Positions 43,850 to 55,458 of a stretch of DNA of 64,000 bases are shown one piece after another. Source of the DNA: Acanthosepion pharaonis. Its lineage: Eukaryota > Mollusca > Cephalopoda > Sepiida > Sepiidae. A model generated the notes under the pieces. It ran no database searches. It saw only the letters and a program-made list of their open reading frames with translations, and had not been told where the DNA came from. Positions within the stretch are counted from its first letter, which is position 1; every line of letters begins with the position of its first letter. The stretch is from contig CAHIKZ030003474.1 of assembly GCA_903632075.3 (NCBI GenBank), positions 1,279,001-1,343,000 on the forward strand. The letters run 5' to 3'. A program made the translations under genes and the position numbers.

Positions 43850-44040
43850 TGTGTGTGCGCGCGCGTGTTCATATGTAAATTTTCATATAAACTGTAGTGA
43901 AACAAAGTTTTCAATGTCTCTTGTAAATTTTTTGGTCCGGAAGTTAGGATCATATTAAAGGTCAAACTCCAGTTAGCCTTGTGCAGAGTTTGAACAACCA
44001 AAGGAAGGTTTATACTTATTTTATCATTGGAAGGTTTAAA
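43850..44040 (-). repeat. RptC copy 3 (inverted)
   Basis: Reverse complement of RptC: TTTTCAATGTCTC, TTGGTCCGGAAGTTAGGATC, GTTTGAACAACCAAAGG. It forms an inverted pair with 43384-43600. Confidence 0.5.
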
Positions 44041-44054
44041 CATGGTTATGGTAT

Positions 44055-44240
44055 GTCTGTTTTCTTTTTCTTGGTCCAGAAGTTAGGATAAGTAAGGATA
44101 AGCATCATTGTAATAGTCAAGCTCAAGTCAGCATTATGCTGAGTTAGAACAACCAAAGAAAAGGTTGATTTACTTCATAGGTGGAGGTTTTGGAAGACAC
44201 ATGAATGCCACACAGAAAGATTTCAGTGATCAGTGACTAA
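44055..44240 (-). repeat. RptC copy 4 (inverted, tandem with copy 3)
   Basis: CTTGGTCCAGAAGTTAGGATAAGTAAGGATAAGC, GTCAAGCTCAAGTCAGC, AGAACAACCAAAGAAAAGG, TTACTTCATAGGTGGAGG. It extends further upstream than copy 3, matching 13890-13930. Confidence 0.55.
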
Positions 44241-46984
44241 GGAACATAATTCCTACATGGTGCTACATCTTGGAGCAAGGGATAGAAAGAGTATGAAGCA
44301 GGAAATGTTTTTTTATAGACTTAACCAGTGTCACCTAATAACATTTGACAAAACCAAGCAGGGTAATATTTCTGGTTCTTTTACTCCTAGCATCATAAAA
44401 AAAAATTCTTCTTTTATTATTCATTATTTTTTTTTTTTTTTTTTCATCATTTATCCAGTTATCATAACTAACAGTGCAGTCTACTCTCTGGAATCTAATA
44501 ACATCTTTAACAAGTAGAAACAAACATGACAAGGGATCCAATGCTGAAAACAACTTTTGAGTCTCATACTGCTTTCTTTCTGGGGAAAAAAAAGCACTTA
44601 AGACTTCAAAATTCCTCAAACAGTAGACAAAATTAGATTTTAAGACTAAATATAAAGTTTTGCAATTATTGATTGACATTTTTTTTGTTTTTTTTTTTGT
44701 TTTAAAATCAGAATTTTTGAAAAGAAGAATTATTTGGTCTGTGGGCTAAGATGAAAATTGCTGATAGCACTAGTAAACCAAAGCTGTTACTTCAAGTGAA
44801 AAGCATCTGGCAAAATTACAAGACAGGAAGACATCTTATTCACTCAACATTTTAATAACTGATTTTTAGAAATGACCACAAGTTCAAAAGAACCACAAAT
44901 TATACATGCAAGAGAGAAGCAACTCTTGTTTCCTAATATTATTATTCCTAAATATTATACATGGATTTATTCCCATGAAATATAGAATTTTTTGTACTTA
45001 GGGTGCTGAATATAACATCAAACAGCTACCTCCAGAGTTTGTAGATGAACCTTTCTGTAATCATTTAGTCCACTCATCAGGAGGTTTCAGCAACTGACTG
45101 GCAATTTTTTTCATTTTCATTATTTTTAAATAGAGTTAAAACAAAAAACTATATGCTATTTATTGGTGTTAGGTTATTTTTTCCTTTATTTGTTTTTGCG
45201 TGCATATGCATAGGCATGTATGTGCAGAATGTTGCAATTATTACTACTTTTCACCATTTTCTTGTCTCTTTATACTCTTATTCTTTTTTCCTCTTTTGAC
45301 TCATAATAAAATATTAAAAGGTCAGGATACTTATCAAAAACTGACTCACTTTTACAATGTAATATTCTATCAAAATTATTGCAATATTTTTATCTTGGCT
45401 CTGATGAGTAAACCATTGCAAAACTGAGTCACCCATTGATAAGTATTCTGAATATCTTCGATAACAATTATTACTCTTCTAGGATATAAAATCCTATATT
45501 TAACAACCAATCGGTGAAACATGAATAAGTAAGAAACACCCACACACAAATAGGATCAGAATCACTAAAACAAAAACTTTTGTACAAATCAGTAAAAAAA
45601 ATAAGATCCAAAATTAAATAAGTGGTTTCTGGAATTTAATTGAACAGTACAGACTCCATATGTTTTAACTCCAAATGAACTGGTCACTGGGTGCTATTCC
45701 GCATAAACCAAAAGGCTTTCATTTAGAGTCAATCATGTGATCAGGATAACTATACACAGATTTCAGGAGTAATGAAAACACACAGAGTAAAAACCCAGTC
45801 AGCAGCTGGGTGTGGATCACCAGTCAATGACAAGCAGTTGAATCTGTAAACACCCGACCAGAAATCTCTCGTTACCATGACAACACCTCAGTCAGTGGCG
45901 ACTACACACCATTCAAAATATTCACACAACTCAAAGAAATATTCATAGCTGTGGAAAAAATAAGTTTGATAATCCTTCTGTATGCCCATTTCCTTTTGGA
46001 ACCATCATAATCAGATTTTACATATTAGCACTCACACATACATATATATATACATTTTATATTGACCAAGGCATGTGACTTTACTAACTACTCTTTAACA
46101 AAATTTTGTTGAACTTTTGAACTTTGATTTTTTTTTTACAACCAGAACAAACACAATGTTTACCATATAAAAACCAATGTTAATGTGTACATAAATATAT
46201 CATTATTTCAATCTGGTTTTCCTTTTTGCCTATGTAAAAAAAAAAAATCATTTCTTTGCATTGTTATATATGTGGGCATACCTCCCAGATGTTAATTTTT
46301 CACTTTTAATCCAGGTAGACTGACCCTACACTCTTGTGTACTTTATTAAAATTCTGTTCACCTTGACATATATTATGTAATTTCATATACATCAATAAGT
46401 ATTATTATTAAATCAGAGTTTTAAAAGGGTATCATAATTCATGGACGGTTATTCAAAAAAATATGACAGTGAAAAAAAATGAAGAAAACGTCTACAAAAT
46501 GGATGTTGAAGAGACTGAAATTTTGTCATGCATTTATCCAAATAAATGAATTTGGTAAATAAAACCTTGAAACAGAGCCAGAATTGGATTAATACATGAA
46601 ATTAAGTAGAATTTGACTTTTACCAAGTAATCAGTTTAGTGAACAGGACAAACGGATTTGAAAGTGTTCCTTAAAATTTGATTTTTATAAACTAATCTTT
46701 TTTAATACATTTATTGCCCTTTTTTATTTATGTGAATTAGAACATTAAGTGTAGTAATGATAATTAACATTGGCTTCTTTCATCATAAGATTTTTGACAC
46801 AGCAAATCAGGATGATTTCTCATCTTCAGCATGGCTGATAGTTTTCAAGCATGCACCCTCAACATGGCTACATACACTTTTGAATTCAGAGTTTTCCTAC
46901 TATACTGGCTACCAACCATGGCTACCATTTAACCCATAACTAGAGAGGAAGTGATGGATTCATACCTTTTCAAAGAAGGTGAAT
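44241..46984. other. Mostly gene-free stretch
   Basis: AT-rich with T runs at 44431-44446 and 44681-44698. 45700-45960 is less AT-rich but unrecognised. 46850-46970 shares AGTGATGGATTCATA(C/T)CTTT with 1035-1055. One exon candidate (45002-45097) is listed separately. Confidence 0.4.
45002..45097 (+). CDS. Weak candidate terminal exon
   Basis: TTTTTTGTACTTAG acceptor-like sequence, then 31 codons in phase 0 (G-A-E-Y-N-I-K-Q-L-P-P-E-F then V-D-E-P-F-C-N-H-L) and a TGA at 45095-45097. The upstream in-frame TAG is the acceptor itself, consistent with splicing. The peptide is plausible in composition, but I recognise no family, and the opposite strand is also locally open. It may be a repeat fragment. 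Confidence 0.2.
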   Translation, partial: GAEYNIKQLPPEFVDEPFCNHLVHSSGGFSN

Positions 46985-47490
46985 GTATTTTTTTTGTTTT
47001 TAATCATTTGAACACAAGCAAATAAAAGCTACTAGGGTGTTAAGAGTTACCAAAAGTGAAAGAAACACAGAAGACATTAACAGAATTCAAAGAAGCAGAT
47101 GATGATTGATATTGCATTTCAATTTTTGAAGATCATAGTTGACAGGAAAGCAAGAAGCCAGAAGAGACTTTCACAAGTGATGAGCAAAGAAACTATTAGC
47201 ATAGATCTAGTAAATTCAACAGTGAAATTATGAGACCTAGCAGCCAATCTAGTACTGCATTGAAGTACCAATGAGAAAAGTTCATCAGAACAATTACCAT
47301 GAAAATTGTTATAGAAAAAGGCACAGGGAAGCTATATTCATACAGTGGAGAAAGTAACTGAAGTCAAGATGCCAAGTTAGGATGGATAACATTGCAGATT
47401 CTTATTTGGATTTTGTCAAGAATCTCTAGTTATACAGCAGAAGCACCAGACCAGATGGGGCAGCAATATCTGATGCATGGACAAACCATT
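46985..47490 (-). mobile_element. Jockey-like LINE 3' part (family J2)
   Basis: Inverse of J2: TGCATTTCAATTTTTGAAGATCAT, CAAGAAGCCAGAAG, CAATCTAGTACTGCATTGAAGTACC, CATCAGAACAATTACCATGAAA, then ATTGCAGATTCTTATTTGGATTTTGTCAAGAATCTC and CCAGATGGGGCAGCAATAT. On the minus strand these encode Y-C-C-P-I-W and L-D-K-I-Q-I-R-I-C-N. Degraded. Confidence 0.65.
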
Positions 47491-48289
47491 ACACCACCTG
47501 CACATCTAGCTTAAATTAATTTTTTTAAATTTTCAATTAACAAAAAAAATAAAAAATAAATTAAAATAAAAAATAAAATAAAAAAAAAATTCTGAAAGAA
47601 ATGTTTGAAAGCCAATCAACTAACAACTTGAAAAGCCCAGCTGAAGTCATTTGTAGTATTTAAAGGTTTTTTTGTTTTTTAAATGAACAAGGAAATCACC
47701 TCTAAAACAAGGAAGAGGTACTGAATCTTTAGAAATAAATAAAAAAAAAACAATTATAAAAATGTATCGGTTCAGAATATTTCTCTAAATAAAAAAAAAA
47801 AAAAATAAATTTTTTTAAAAAATAGAATATAAAAATATATGCATAGGCAGGGCAGGATAAATAATTGTACTTTTTTTATTTGAGTAGAGAGAAAAGAAAT
47901 GTCAACAAACAGAATTGGAATCCAAACTGATGGACAGATCACCATAACAACAATCCTATCGTCCACCCAACCAACCCATACCAGAGTAAGCAAGTAATCT
48001 GTGCAGATGAGTGGAACCCAATCATCTGTCATGGCAGCAAGTGAGAAATTGTTGCACTGAAAAAAAGCACAAAAATCAATAGAAACCTTCTGCAGTGATA
48101 AGTAGACATTAGAAATTAAATAATCCCTCATATCAAATAAAAGATCAGGGTTTTAATCTGAGATTTCAACAGTGGAAAAGAATTGGAAGAGAGAAAAACA
48201 GATCCATCAGTGCACAGATATTCATAGAGCTTTATAGAAAAGCAAAATAAACAAGTCTTTGAATTTGGTAGAAGAAAAGACCTGAAAAT
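47491..48289. other. Gene-free stretch
   Basis: A/AT simple repeats near 47520-47590 and 47790-47825. A 119-codon minus-strand open stretch over 47772-48131 starts and ends in low-complexity DNA and matches nothing I know. Confidence 0.4.
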
Positions 48290-48815
48290 GATACTTTCAT
48301 AATTTCTTCAATTCATGGAGTACTGCTGCCATATATGAGCAGGAGCTGCCCAGTCTTCTTTTCCAGTTTCAATAGAGTCCAAAAGTGTCTATGCATCCTT
48401 GTAGGTGACAAATTATATTCCACCCCTTTCTTACAAATGAAACATCATAAGCCTCTCACTGCTTTATTGCTATTTCCATGAAAAGTGCTCAAACAAACTA
48501 CATTCCTTAGATCCACCAGTTCTAACCTTTAGAGTTAAGACCTGCCATGCCACGCAGATTGTAGCGAACCATCTTCATTCCCTTCGTATTTCATTAGTTT
48601 GATGGAAGTTCCACTAACAGCATCTTCTCACAAACCACAGCTTTGTTCACTGACTCCCAAGAGGATGCTTCCCCCGATCACTACAAACTTAACCTGTTCA
48701 AATCTAGGGTTAGCCATTATCTTCCCAACATATCCACATAAACTGTGCCTCTTACTCTGTAACCCTCTACCTTGAGTGGCTCCCAGACCTTGTACAGAGT
48801 GAACATCACTGTAAT
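48290..48815 (+). mobile_element. LINE 3' end (family B)
   Basis: M-E-Y-C-C-H-I-*-A-G-A-A (48318-48355), then a segment encoding T-C-H-A-T-Q/R-I-V-A-N-H-L-H-S-L-R-I-S-L near 48540-48600, N-L-F-K-S-R-V-S-H-Y near 48695-48720, and the tail TAACCCTCTACCTTGAGTGGCTCCCAGACCTTG..GTGAACATCACTGTAATAAA. Best-preserved end of this family here, though frameshifted. Confidence 0.75.
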
Positions 48816-49036
48816 AAAAAAATTTTTAAAAAAAAGTCCCAAACAAGTCTGCAATTCTCGTAATTCATATTGAAACAGTCATTTACATTTATATCCAGTA
48901 TTAAAAAAGAAAAAAAGAAAATCTTACTGCTTTTAAGAAATATACATCTCACCAAGAAAAGGTTGGGGGCATAGAAATAACAATAACTTGTCATGGATTT
49001 TTGTTTTTTTTTTAAATGGAATTAACTATTATTTAT
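48816..49036. other. Short gene-free stretch
   Basis: AT-rich and unassigned. Confidence 0.45.
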
Positions 49037-49245
49037 ACTATTTATATTCAGACTATTGTCATCATTGTTGTTATCACAATGTTTTGGCCATTGTGCCCAC
49101 TGACCTTCATTAGGTGTATATTCATCCTAGTTTTGTTTTTTTTAGTATTGCTGTCCCTGTTTCCACAGAGTCCAAGTATACACTACCCTGCCCAGAGATT
49201 GACCTCACAATTACTATATTACCAAATTCATAAACCAATGCTTTA
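49037..49245 (-). mobile_element. SINE S1 copy, inverted
   Basis: On the minus strand: head with TTAAAGCATTGG and AATTGTGAGGTCAATCTCTGGGC (A/B-box-like), middle TACTTGGACTCTGTGGAAAC, and tail ACACCTAATGAAGG..GGGCACAATGGCC followed by AAAACATTGTGATAACAACAATGATGACAATAGTC. The tail holds the S1 hairpin (CACAATG..CATTGTG). Confidence 0.7.
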
Positions 49246-49365
49246 ACGCTTTGAATTTAGTGCATTTGAGTAATTGTGAGTTCAATCACTGAGCAAGGAA
49301 ATGTGTACTTGGACTTGGTGATCATCAAAAGAATGACTAATCTGAATTAAAAAATTAAAATTAGT
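49236..49365 (+). mobile_element. SINE S1 head, head-to-head with previous copy
   Basis: GCTTTAACGCTTTGAATTTAG, GTAATTGTGAGTTCAATCAC (B box) and GTGTACTTGGACTTGGTGATC. It lacks the tail. Opposed head-to-head to 49037-49245. Confidence 0.55.
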
Positions 49366-49639
49366 TGATAGTCCTTCAGCTCATTTGAGCAGAATCCTCA
49401 GTTTTTTTGTTTTTTTTTAAACTAGCCAGTGTTTGTGCATTCGCAACATTACCATTGCCCTCAGGATAAAGAAATTGGACCTTGCAACCATTTTCAAATG
49501 TTGTTTCATCAATTTGTGAGTGACCATGCATCCTCCTGTCTGAGAAAGTGAGGAAATTGTTCATTTCCATTTTATTTAGCCATTAAGTATTTTGTACATC
49601 TCAAACAGATAATAGTAGTTTCATTTAACCCATACCTAG

Positions 49640-49945
49640 GTTGAGGTACCTGTCCTGAGCAGATTGCAATAAGTCAATATATTTTGTCTAGTTTGGGCTC
49701 CAGATAACAACCCCATATTCAAGTCAAATAAATCCAACAAAGTTTTTACCTTTTTAGAAGTAAGATTCATTACGCAATATTTAATCTTACCTATTTTTTG
49801 ATTAGCCTTCTTTATGATTTCAGGAATATGTGATCTTGGAGATAAATCACATGAAACTCGAATAGCCAAGTCACTTTGTTCTTTTACTTGATTAAGGCAG
49901 ACATCATCTAGTGTGTATTGTATTTCAACCAAGACAAACATCTAA
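49640..49945 (-). mobile_element. LINE RT C-terminal fragment, CR1-like arrangement
   Basis: The minus-strand frame of about 101 codons has D-L-A-I-R-V-S-C-D-L-S-P-R-S-H-I then I-I-K-K-A-N-Q-K-I-G-K-I-K and a degraded L-L-D-L-F-D-L-N..L-L-S-G-A-Q-T. The D-L-G-V-x-V-S-x-D-L...K-K-A-N-x-x-L-G pattern is the conserved thumb segment of CR1/Rex-like and related LINEs. No catalytic domain is nearby. Confidence 0.65.
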
Positions 49946-51009
49946 ATATCAATTTATATAAAATTAACAGGAGGAAAAATTGACTAAACATTTGTCCTCT
50001 CAAACATTTATGCAAAAATTACATTAAAATCTGAATAAAAATATTATTTCAAAATAAGAATGTAAAAAAATTATAAGCTTTGCTACATTTACAACAGATT
50101 CCATTGACAATGTGTTGCATCAATCTTCTAAATGGGTAAGACTTTTTTTGTCTATTTGGAGTGGAACCAGCAAATAAGCTTCAAGCTTTTAATTTGGCTC
50201 AACTCAAGGCCAAGAAAAGAAAAAATACCCAAGTACAGTGTGTGTCTTAATATTCATTTGTCTGCAAACAAACAAAAACATTTCAGTCTTAAGCAAAAGA
50301 AAAAAAAAAAAATTTAATTCTCTTGATGGCTGGTTTTGACCATATTTACAAAATTTCAAATACCTGAAGCTGAAGTAGTTTTGTACCAAACTAACTTGAG
50401 TTTAAACATTAGAAAGAGAAAAAAATTATTGAATAAAACTTTCAGGGAAAATAAAATGATTAAATTTCACTTCTATTTTGCCAACAAATATTCTAATTAC
50501 ACATATGATAGGCCAAAAGTTTGGGGGTCATCCTTTGGATTTAATAATTAGTAAATTTCATATAAACTTCAGTTTAATTAATTGAAACCCATTAGTGCAT
50601 TGTGTCCTATTCTTTTTAGAGCTGGGGGTGGTACCTTAAATTTAAAATCCACCAGTTGTATGATTACCAAAGGTAGATCAGGCAAAAGGAGCTAAAATTT
50701 TAAGAAAACCTTATGCAGTAATGGGTTAATTTCATTATTATAATTATTATTACTACTATTATAATTATTATTGAATATATGATAAAAACTCATCAGGAAG
50801 AGAAAGTCCCTCTGACCAAAAGAGGGAGTAAATTAGTTTTGAAAAAGACAACATTTATGGTCCAAGTTTTGGCCCTGAAATTTATGAAATGACATTTAGA
50901 TCCAACTCCAAGGATTCAAGCAAAATTTTGTTCACTAAATTGAAATGAGGAAAGAATCACAACAGAAAGGAGAAAAAAAAAAAAAATCAAACCCATTTTA
51001 TTTGAAGAG
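49946..51009. other. Gene-free AT-rich stretch
   Basis: A run near 50298-50311 and ATT-type repeats near 50735-50770. Unassigned. Confidence 0.45.
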
Positions 51010-51670
51010 TAGCAAGATTAGCCTACATCCAAATCCTGATGGGAGTGCACAGCAGAATTAAACTCAAAACAGGACAACTTCATTAAAGATACCAAGACAA
51101 GAAATGCAATATTCATACACAAAATGATATCAGAAAGAGCCATAAAAATGCAAAAAGCTATATATCTATGTTTTATATATTATGCAAGAGAGTTTGATAA
51201 AGAAAGTCACAAAGAACTGTCGGAAATGTTAGGCAAGTTTGATTTATTTGGGAAGGAAATTAGAATAAAAAACTTATACTGCCTGCATATGGATAGAAAA
51301 TAAATTCAATAAATATACAAAAATAGAAAAGGACATAAAACAAAGATGTGTCGTCTCAATAGACTTATTCAACTGTGAAGCAATCCTGATAGAATTAGAA
51401 GTCATACCAAGATTCATTATTGGCAGCAAGGACATTAAATATGCAGATGGCGTCATGTTGATAGCAGACATAGAAAGGAAACTACAGGAACTCTTACAGA
51501 AAGCAGTCAAGGAAAGTGAGAAGAAAGGACTAAACATCAATTGTAAGAAAACAAAACGTATGGCTGTCAGCAAATGGAACAGCCCAACATTTGCAAATGA
51601 CAAAATGGAGAAACCAAAATCAAACCAGTACAAAAATTTAAATATCTAGATAATGTTTTAACAGAGGATA
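51010..51670 (+). mobile_element. RTE-like LINE RT fragment
   Basis: Landmarks: CATTAAAGATACCAAGACAAGAAATGCAATATTC (the T-R-N-A-I-F segment), C-F-I-Y-Y-A-R-E-F-D-K (51165-51200), D-L-F-N (51362), F-I-I-G-S-K-D-I-K, and the catalytic box Y-A-D-G at 51440-51451. Then follows an intact stretch of 65 codons (L-I-A-D-I-E-R-K-L-Q-E-L-L, S-E-K-K-G-L-N-I-N-C-K-K-T-K). The second catalytic Asp is Gly, so it is dead. It abuts J2 sequence at 51670. Confidence 0.8.
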
Positions 51671-52190
51671 TTTTTTTCCAGAATGTATCTTACATATCTA
51701 TAAGTCTACCATTCATTCATACTTAGAATATTGCTGCCACATATGGCCTGGAGATCCTGCTATATATTTAAAGATTCTTGATATAATCCAAAGAATCAGT
51801 AATATTATTAGTCCTGGCCTGGCATCTTGGCTTCAGCCACTTTCTCACTGACGTGAAGTTGCCTCCCTGTACATTTTCTATAAATACTTTCATGGTAATT
51901 GTTCGAATGAGCTCTTCACTATGGTACCTAGACTTTAGGAATTTAAGTGCAGTACTAGACTGGCATGGAAGTCTCATCAACTTAGAGTCGAGTTGGCTAG
52001 ATGTAACTAAGTTCTATGCTAAAGTTTTTCTTGTACTTGTTGCTTCAAAAATTTAAATACAATGTCAATTGCTATCTACTGTCTTCCTTGTTACTCTTCT
52101 GTTGTTCTCACTCCTCAGTAATATTACTCTTTTCTATCTATCTTTTCTAGCTATCTTTTGTTTATCAATAAAAATATTCTTTAAGAAATA
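51671..52190 (+). mobile_element. Jockey-like LINE 3' end (family J2)
   Basis: Y-C-C-H-I-W (51732-51749), R-I-S-N-I-I-S-P-G-L-A-S-W-L-Q-P-L (51795-51845), F-H-G-N-C-S-N-E-L-F and L-R-N-L-S-A-V-L-D-W-H. The tail TGTCAATTGCTATCTACTGTCTTCC...ATCAATAAAAATATTC ends near 52170. It is the most complete plus-strand J2 end here. Confidence 0.7.
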
Positions 52191-52559
52191 CTAATTTACT
52201 ACAAATTAGCATATATTTCAATACAACCATTGTAAAAAAAAAAAAATTCTTATAACCAGGATTATAACAATAAAACAATCTAATATGAGTTTGTCATATT
52301 GATATCTTTTCAGTTTATTAAACTACTCAGAAGTTGTAACAACTAAAAAATTAAAATCACTGCTTTATAAAAATTTATGATTTAAACATTCTGAACTAAA
52401 AAATATATTTTCTACTTGAAACACAATGACACAAACTAAAATATTCTTTTCTTTGTTTTCTGCATAGTCATATAAATGTGTCATATCATTTCAGTTTATG
52501 AAACTATTTGAAGTTATAGCATCTAGAAAATTAAAATCATTGCTTTATAAAAGCTTAGA
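52191..52559. other. Gene-free stretch with a local duplication
   Basis: The phrase TTTTCAGTTTATTAAACTACTCAGAAGTTGTAACAACTAAAAAATTAAAATCACTGCTTTATAAAA near 52307-52372 recurs near 52488-52552 (CAGTTTATGAAACTATTTGAAGTTATAGCATCTAGAAAATTAAAATCATTGC). This is a diverged tandem with a period of about 180 bp. Confidence 0.6.
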
Positions 52560-53475
52560 GGTGCAACCTATACTAGTCTGGCCCTGCTTTCAATTCTAAT
52601 ATGCAGTCATTCCCCAAGGATCTCATTTATATAGATGATACAAGTATATATGGGTGTACCGCCAAAAATTTAGATGACCAGAGTCTGGCAGTTGATCTCT
52701 AATCTTGCTCTAACAGCTCAATGGGAGGGGGTGGAAACTGCCTTGTAATATTCATCATCACCGAGTAGACCCTAATATTTTACCCGTCATGACGAATGAT
52801 CATATTCTCAATGAGGCTTCTTGCCTCAAATATCTACTGGCTCCAAAGTTCAACCTCTGACCTCAAGTGAAAATCCTATATATGATCCATCACAAAAGAA
52901 GCTGGTAAAAATGGTTCCTTGTACCACTTGAAAACGTATCTGACTCCTCCTACCATGCTCTATCTTTACAAGAGACAGATCAGACAAAAAAAATAAAAAT
53001 ATAATGGAGTACTGCTGCCTAATTCTCATTTTCCAGTTTTGATAGAGATCAAAAGCATCTACACAGCCTTATGGGTCATGAATTATTTTCCCCTGTGCAA
53101 CCCCTTATGTTACAAGTGTTTCATTACTATCATTAACTCCATTGGAAAAAAAGTTCTGGCTAGCAACATTTATTAGCTCTACCAGTTAAAACATTTATAA
53201 TGAAGACCCATCATGCCATGGAGACTGGGAAAAATTGTCCACATTCCCTTTGTATTCTATCTATAAGAAAGAAGTTCCAGTCATACAGCTTTTTCCAAAG
53301 AAAAGCTACTTTTTTTTGGGGGGGGGGACTCCTGAATGGATGCTCTCCTGATCACAACCTTAAACTAAGTCAAGGGTCAACTTATCTTTTCTACTTCTCT
53401 TATGCTTATACCTCATCATTCAGTAACCCTCTACCTTGAGTGACTCTTGGGCTTTGGATTGGGTGAATAATTAAA
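52560..53475 (+). mobile_element. LINE family B, RT catalytic box to 3' end
   Basis: I-P-Q-G-S-H-L near 52610, the catalytic Y-I-D-D-T-S-I-Y-G at 52628-52654, a W-E-G-V-E-T-A-L-like segment near 52720, L-N-E-A-S-C-L-K-Y-L near 52815, M-E-Y-C-C near 53006, then the family-B end with CAGTAACCCTCTACCTTGAGTGACTCTTGGGC at 53421-53452. This copy links the family-B tail to an RT. Stops, frameshifts and a G run (53320-53327) break it. Confidence 0.75.
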
Positions 53476-55458
53476 GTTCTAAATTAGTAAATCTTTTTGA
53501 AATGCACAAACAAGTCATTTTATTACCAGTTCACACGATGAGAATAAGAGTTTATGATTAGTGCAGTTGTAATTGTATAACACGACCCTTGCCCAAACTT
53601 TCCACCAACCAACCAATGATCACCCCCTCATTGTATTCTTATTCTCTCAGTGTGCATCAAGGTGGGGAAGAGTACACTGCATGCTCACAGGGTAATACAA
53701 TGAAAGACAAACAAATGTTAAGAAATAATAACATGAACTGTTTCCTATATTATATGTAGATGTTTTATTCAGGGCTTCACTTGCTTATCCAGGTGGGTAG
53801 GTAGAGGACACTTGGGTAGCTTCTGATACGTCAGCTCTTTCCCACCCCAAACCTCTCATTTGTCTACCCATCCTGGCATAGTGGCTGGCAATATAAAATG
53901 GTGGCTACGGAACCACCTGATGGACACATCTATCCCTCACCAAGAGCAGACCAGAACTCACCCTGGTGACAAGCATTACTGTTAATATAGACCAGCAGCC
54001 AGATATACCCTATTTCAGGTTTTGTTGCCACTTGATCTCCAAAAATCCCTCATTTACCCCTTTACTTTCAGGTTATCTTTCAGACAAACTGGATACCGCT
54101 TATAAGACCGAACTTCAAAAAGTAACCCTCTGCTAGTCCATCAAACAAAAACACTGAAAATCAAGAGAAAAATTACCTCTTTCCTTTTTTTACATAGGTG
54201 TCCATAGTATCACACAACTGTTTGAGAATATAATGAAGAGTGTGTTGCATTTCATGTCCTCTCAGGATTTAATTCTTCAGACCCCAACACTACATCATAG
54301 ACTGCATCTGCAATGGACAATTCCCTTTTCATATCTCACTTTATTATATGAGAAACATCAGTTGTAGCATCGAGAGAGAGAGAGAGAATTGAGAGGACCC
54401 ATGTCAACCTGTCGACCAAAATCTCATTGCCACATGCTGGCTTTGCATAACTAAGGAATTTGGGAGTGGCAAGGCATCTTGACTCTTCTAATTCTTGCAG
54501 CTGCCAGTGTCTTCATGTCTTTTAGGTCTATCAAAAACTTAGACAAACACAATTAATCCCTGTTAGAATTCCATGTCCACGGAATTCAAACCAACATCCA
54601 CTTGGTTTAAATCAGCACTTTCCAAAGCACAGATTCTTCAACTTCCAAATTAAGGAAAATTATTGTAAAAAGCAAAACTATTTTTCTTATGAAAGATTCA
54701 CAGTAGAGTTTCAATAATTAACCCTGTCATTCCTAATATATCCGTCAATAACATGAACGGTCATGGCTCTCGATAGCCTCCAGTAATACTTACTCCTTTA
54801 CAACTGATTTTTGTGATACTTGTTGATCATTCATTTCCTCGAACTTGTCGAGTAGGTTTTTTTTTTTTTTTTTTTTTTAAATGTTTTCCCAAGCTTCTCA
54901 CCTGACTTTCTAATTGTAAACATATTCTCAACATTACTAATTGTTCATAATCCTATTTATTTCTTGTCACAATACTCTTGGGACATTTTTATGTACCCTT
55001 AAAAAATAAATGGATTTAAAGAGTTGAGTCAAGGTCCCTATAGAGTGAATGGCCATGGTTAAATGTAAATAAATGACAGAACTACCCCTACAAATAGAAT
55101 TGACACAGTTCATAATACACACTTCTTAGGATAATACAATGAAAAAATAATAATATACAGCAAGCAAACAATATACGCAAGGCAAAACAGTAGTATGGCA
55201 AAAAGTTCAAACTAAGAATTGGGGTTGACACACAAGAGCAAAATTTGGATAAATGAACAGTGTTCTGACTTCAAAACAAGACAAACCAGGATTGAGTCAT
55301 ATGAAACAGAGACTTGGCCTATCTTACTGTGAAAGTGTTTTGCATTCCTATCCAGGATCGGCACCAACAGTCTCACAAATAAAAAGACTAAAATATAAAA
55401 AAAAAGAAAACCCAGAAACCAACTAATTTGACAAATAAATTCAAAACTGGCATTTGAG
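53476..55458. other. Gene-free stretch, less AT-rich in part
   Basis: 53540-54190 and 54200-54700 are less AT-rich than average and do not match the TE families above. A splice-like tract at 54047-54072 is followed by about 20 open codons, discussed under rejected items. GA repeats lie at 54372-54388 and a T run at 54857-54878. 54755-54900 (GAACGGTCATGGCTCTCGATAG...) resembles an inverted RTE-like 3' end. Confidence 0.4.

Noticed and set aside
47772..48131. 119-codon minus-strand frame
   Set aside because: Half of it is poly(A)/(T)-derived Phe/Lys and there is no family match.
54073..54137. Possible exon after TTTACCCCTTTACTTTCAG
   Set aside because: The acceptor tract is good and one frame is open for 20 codons, but the donor (AAA/GTAACC) is weak, the other frames close quickly and no family was recognised.
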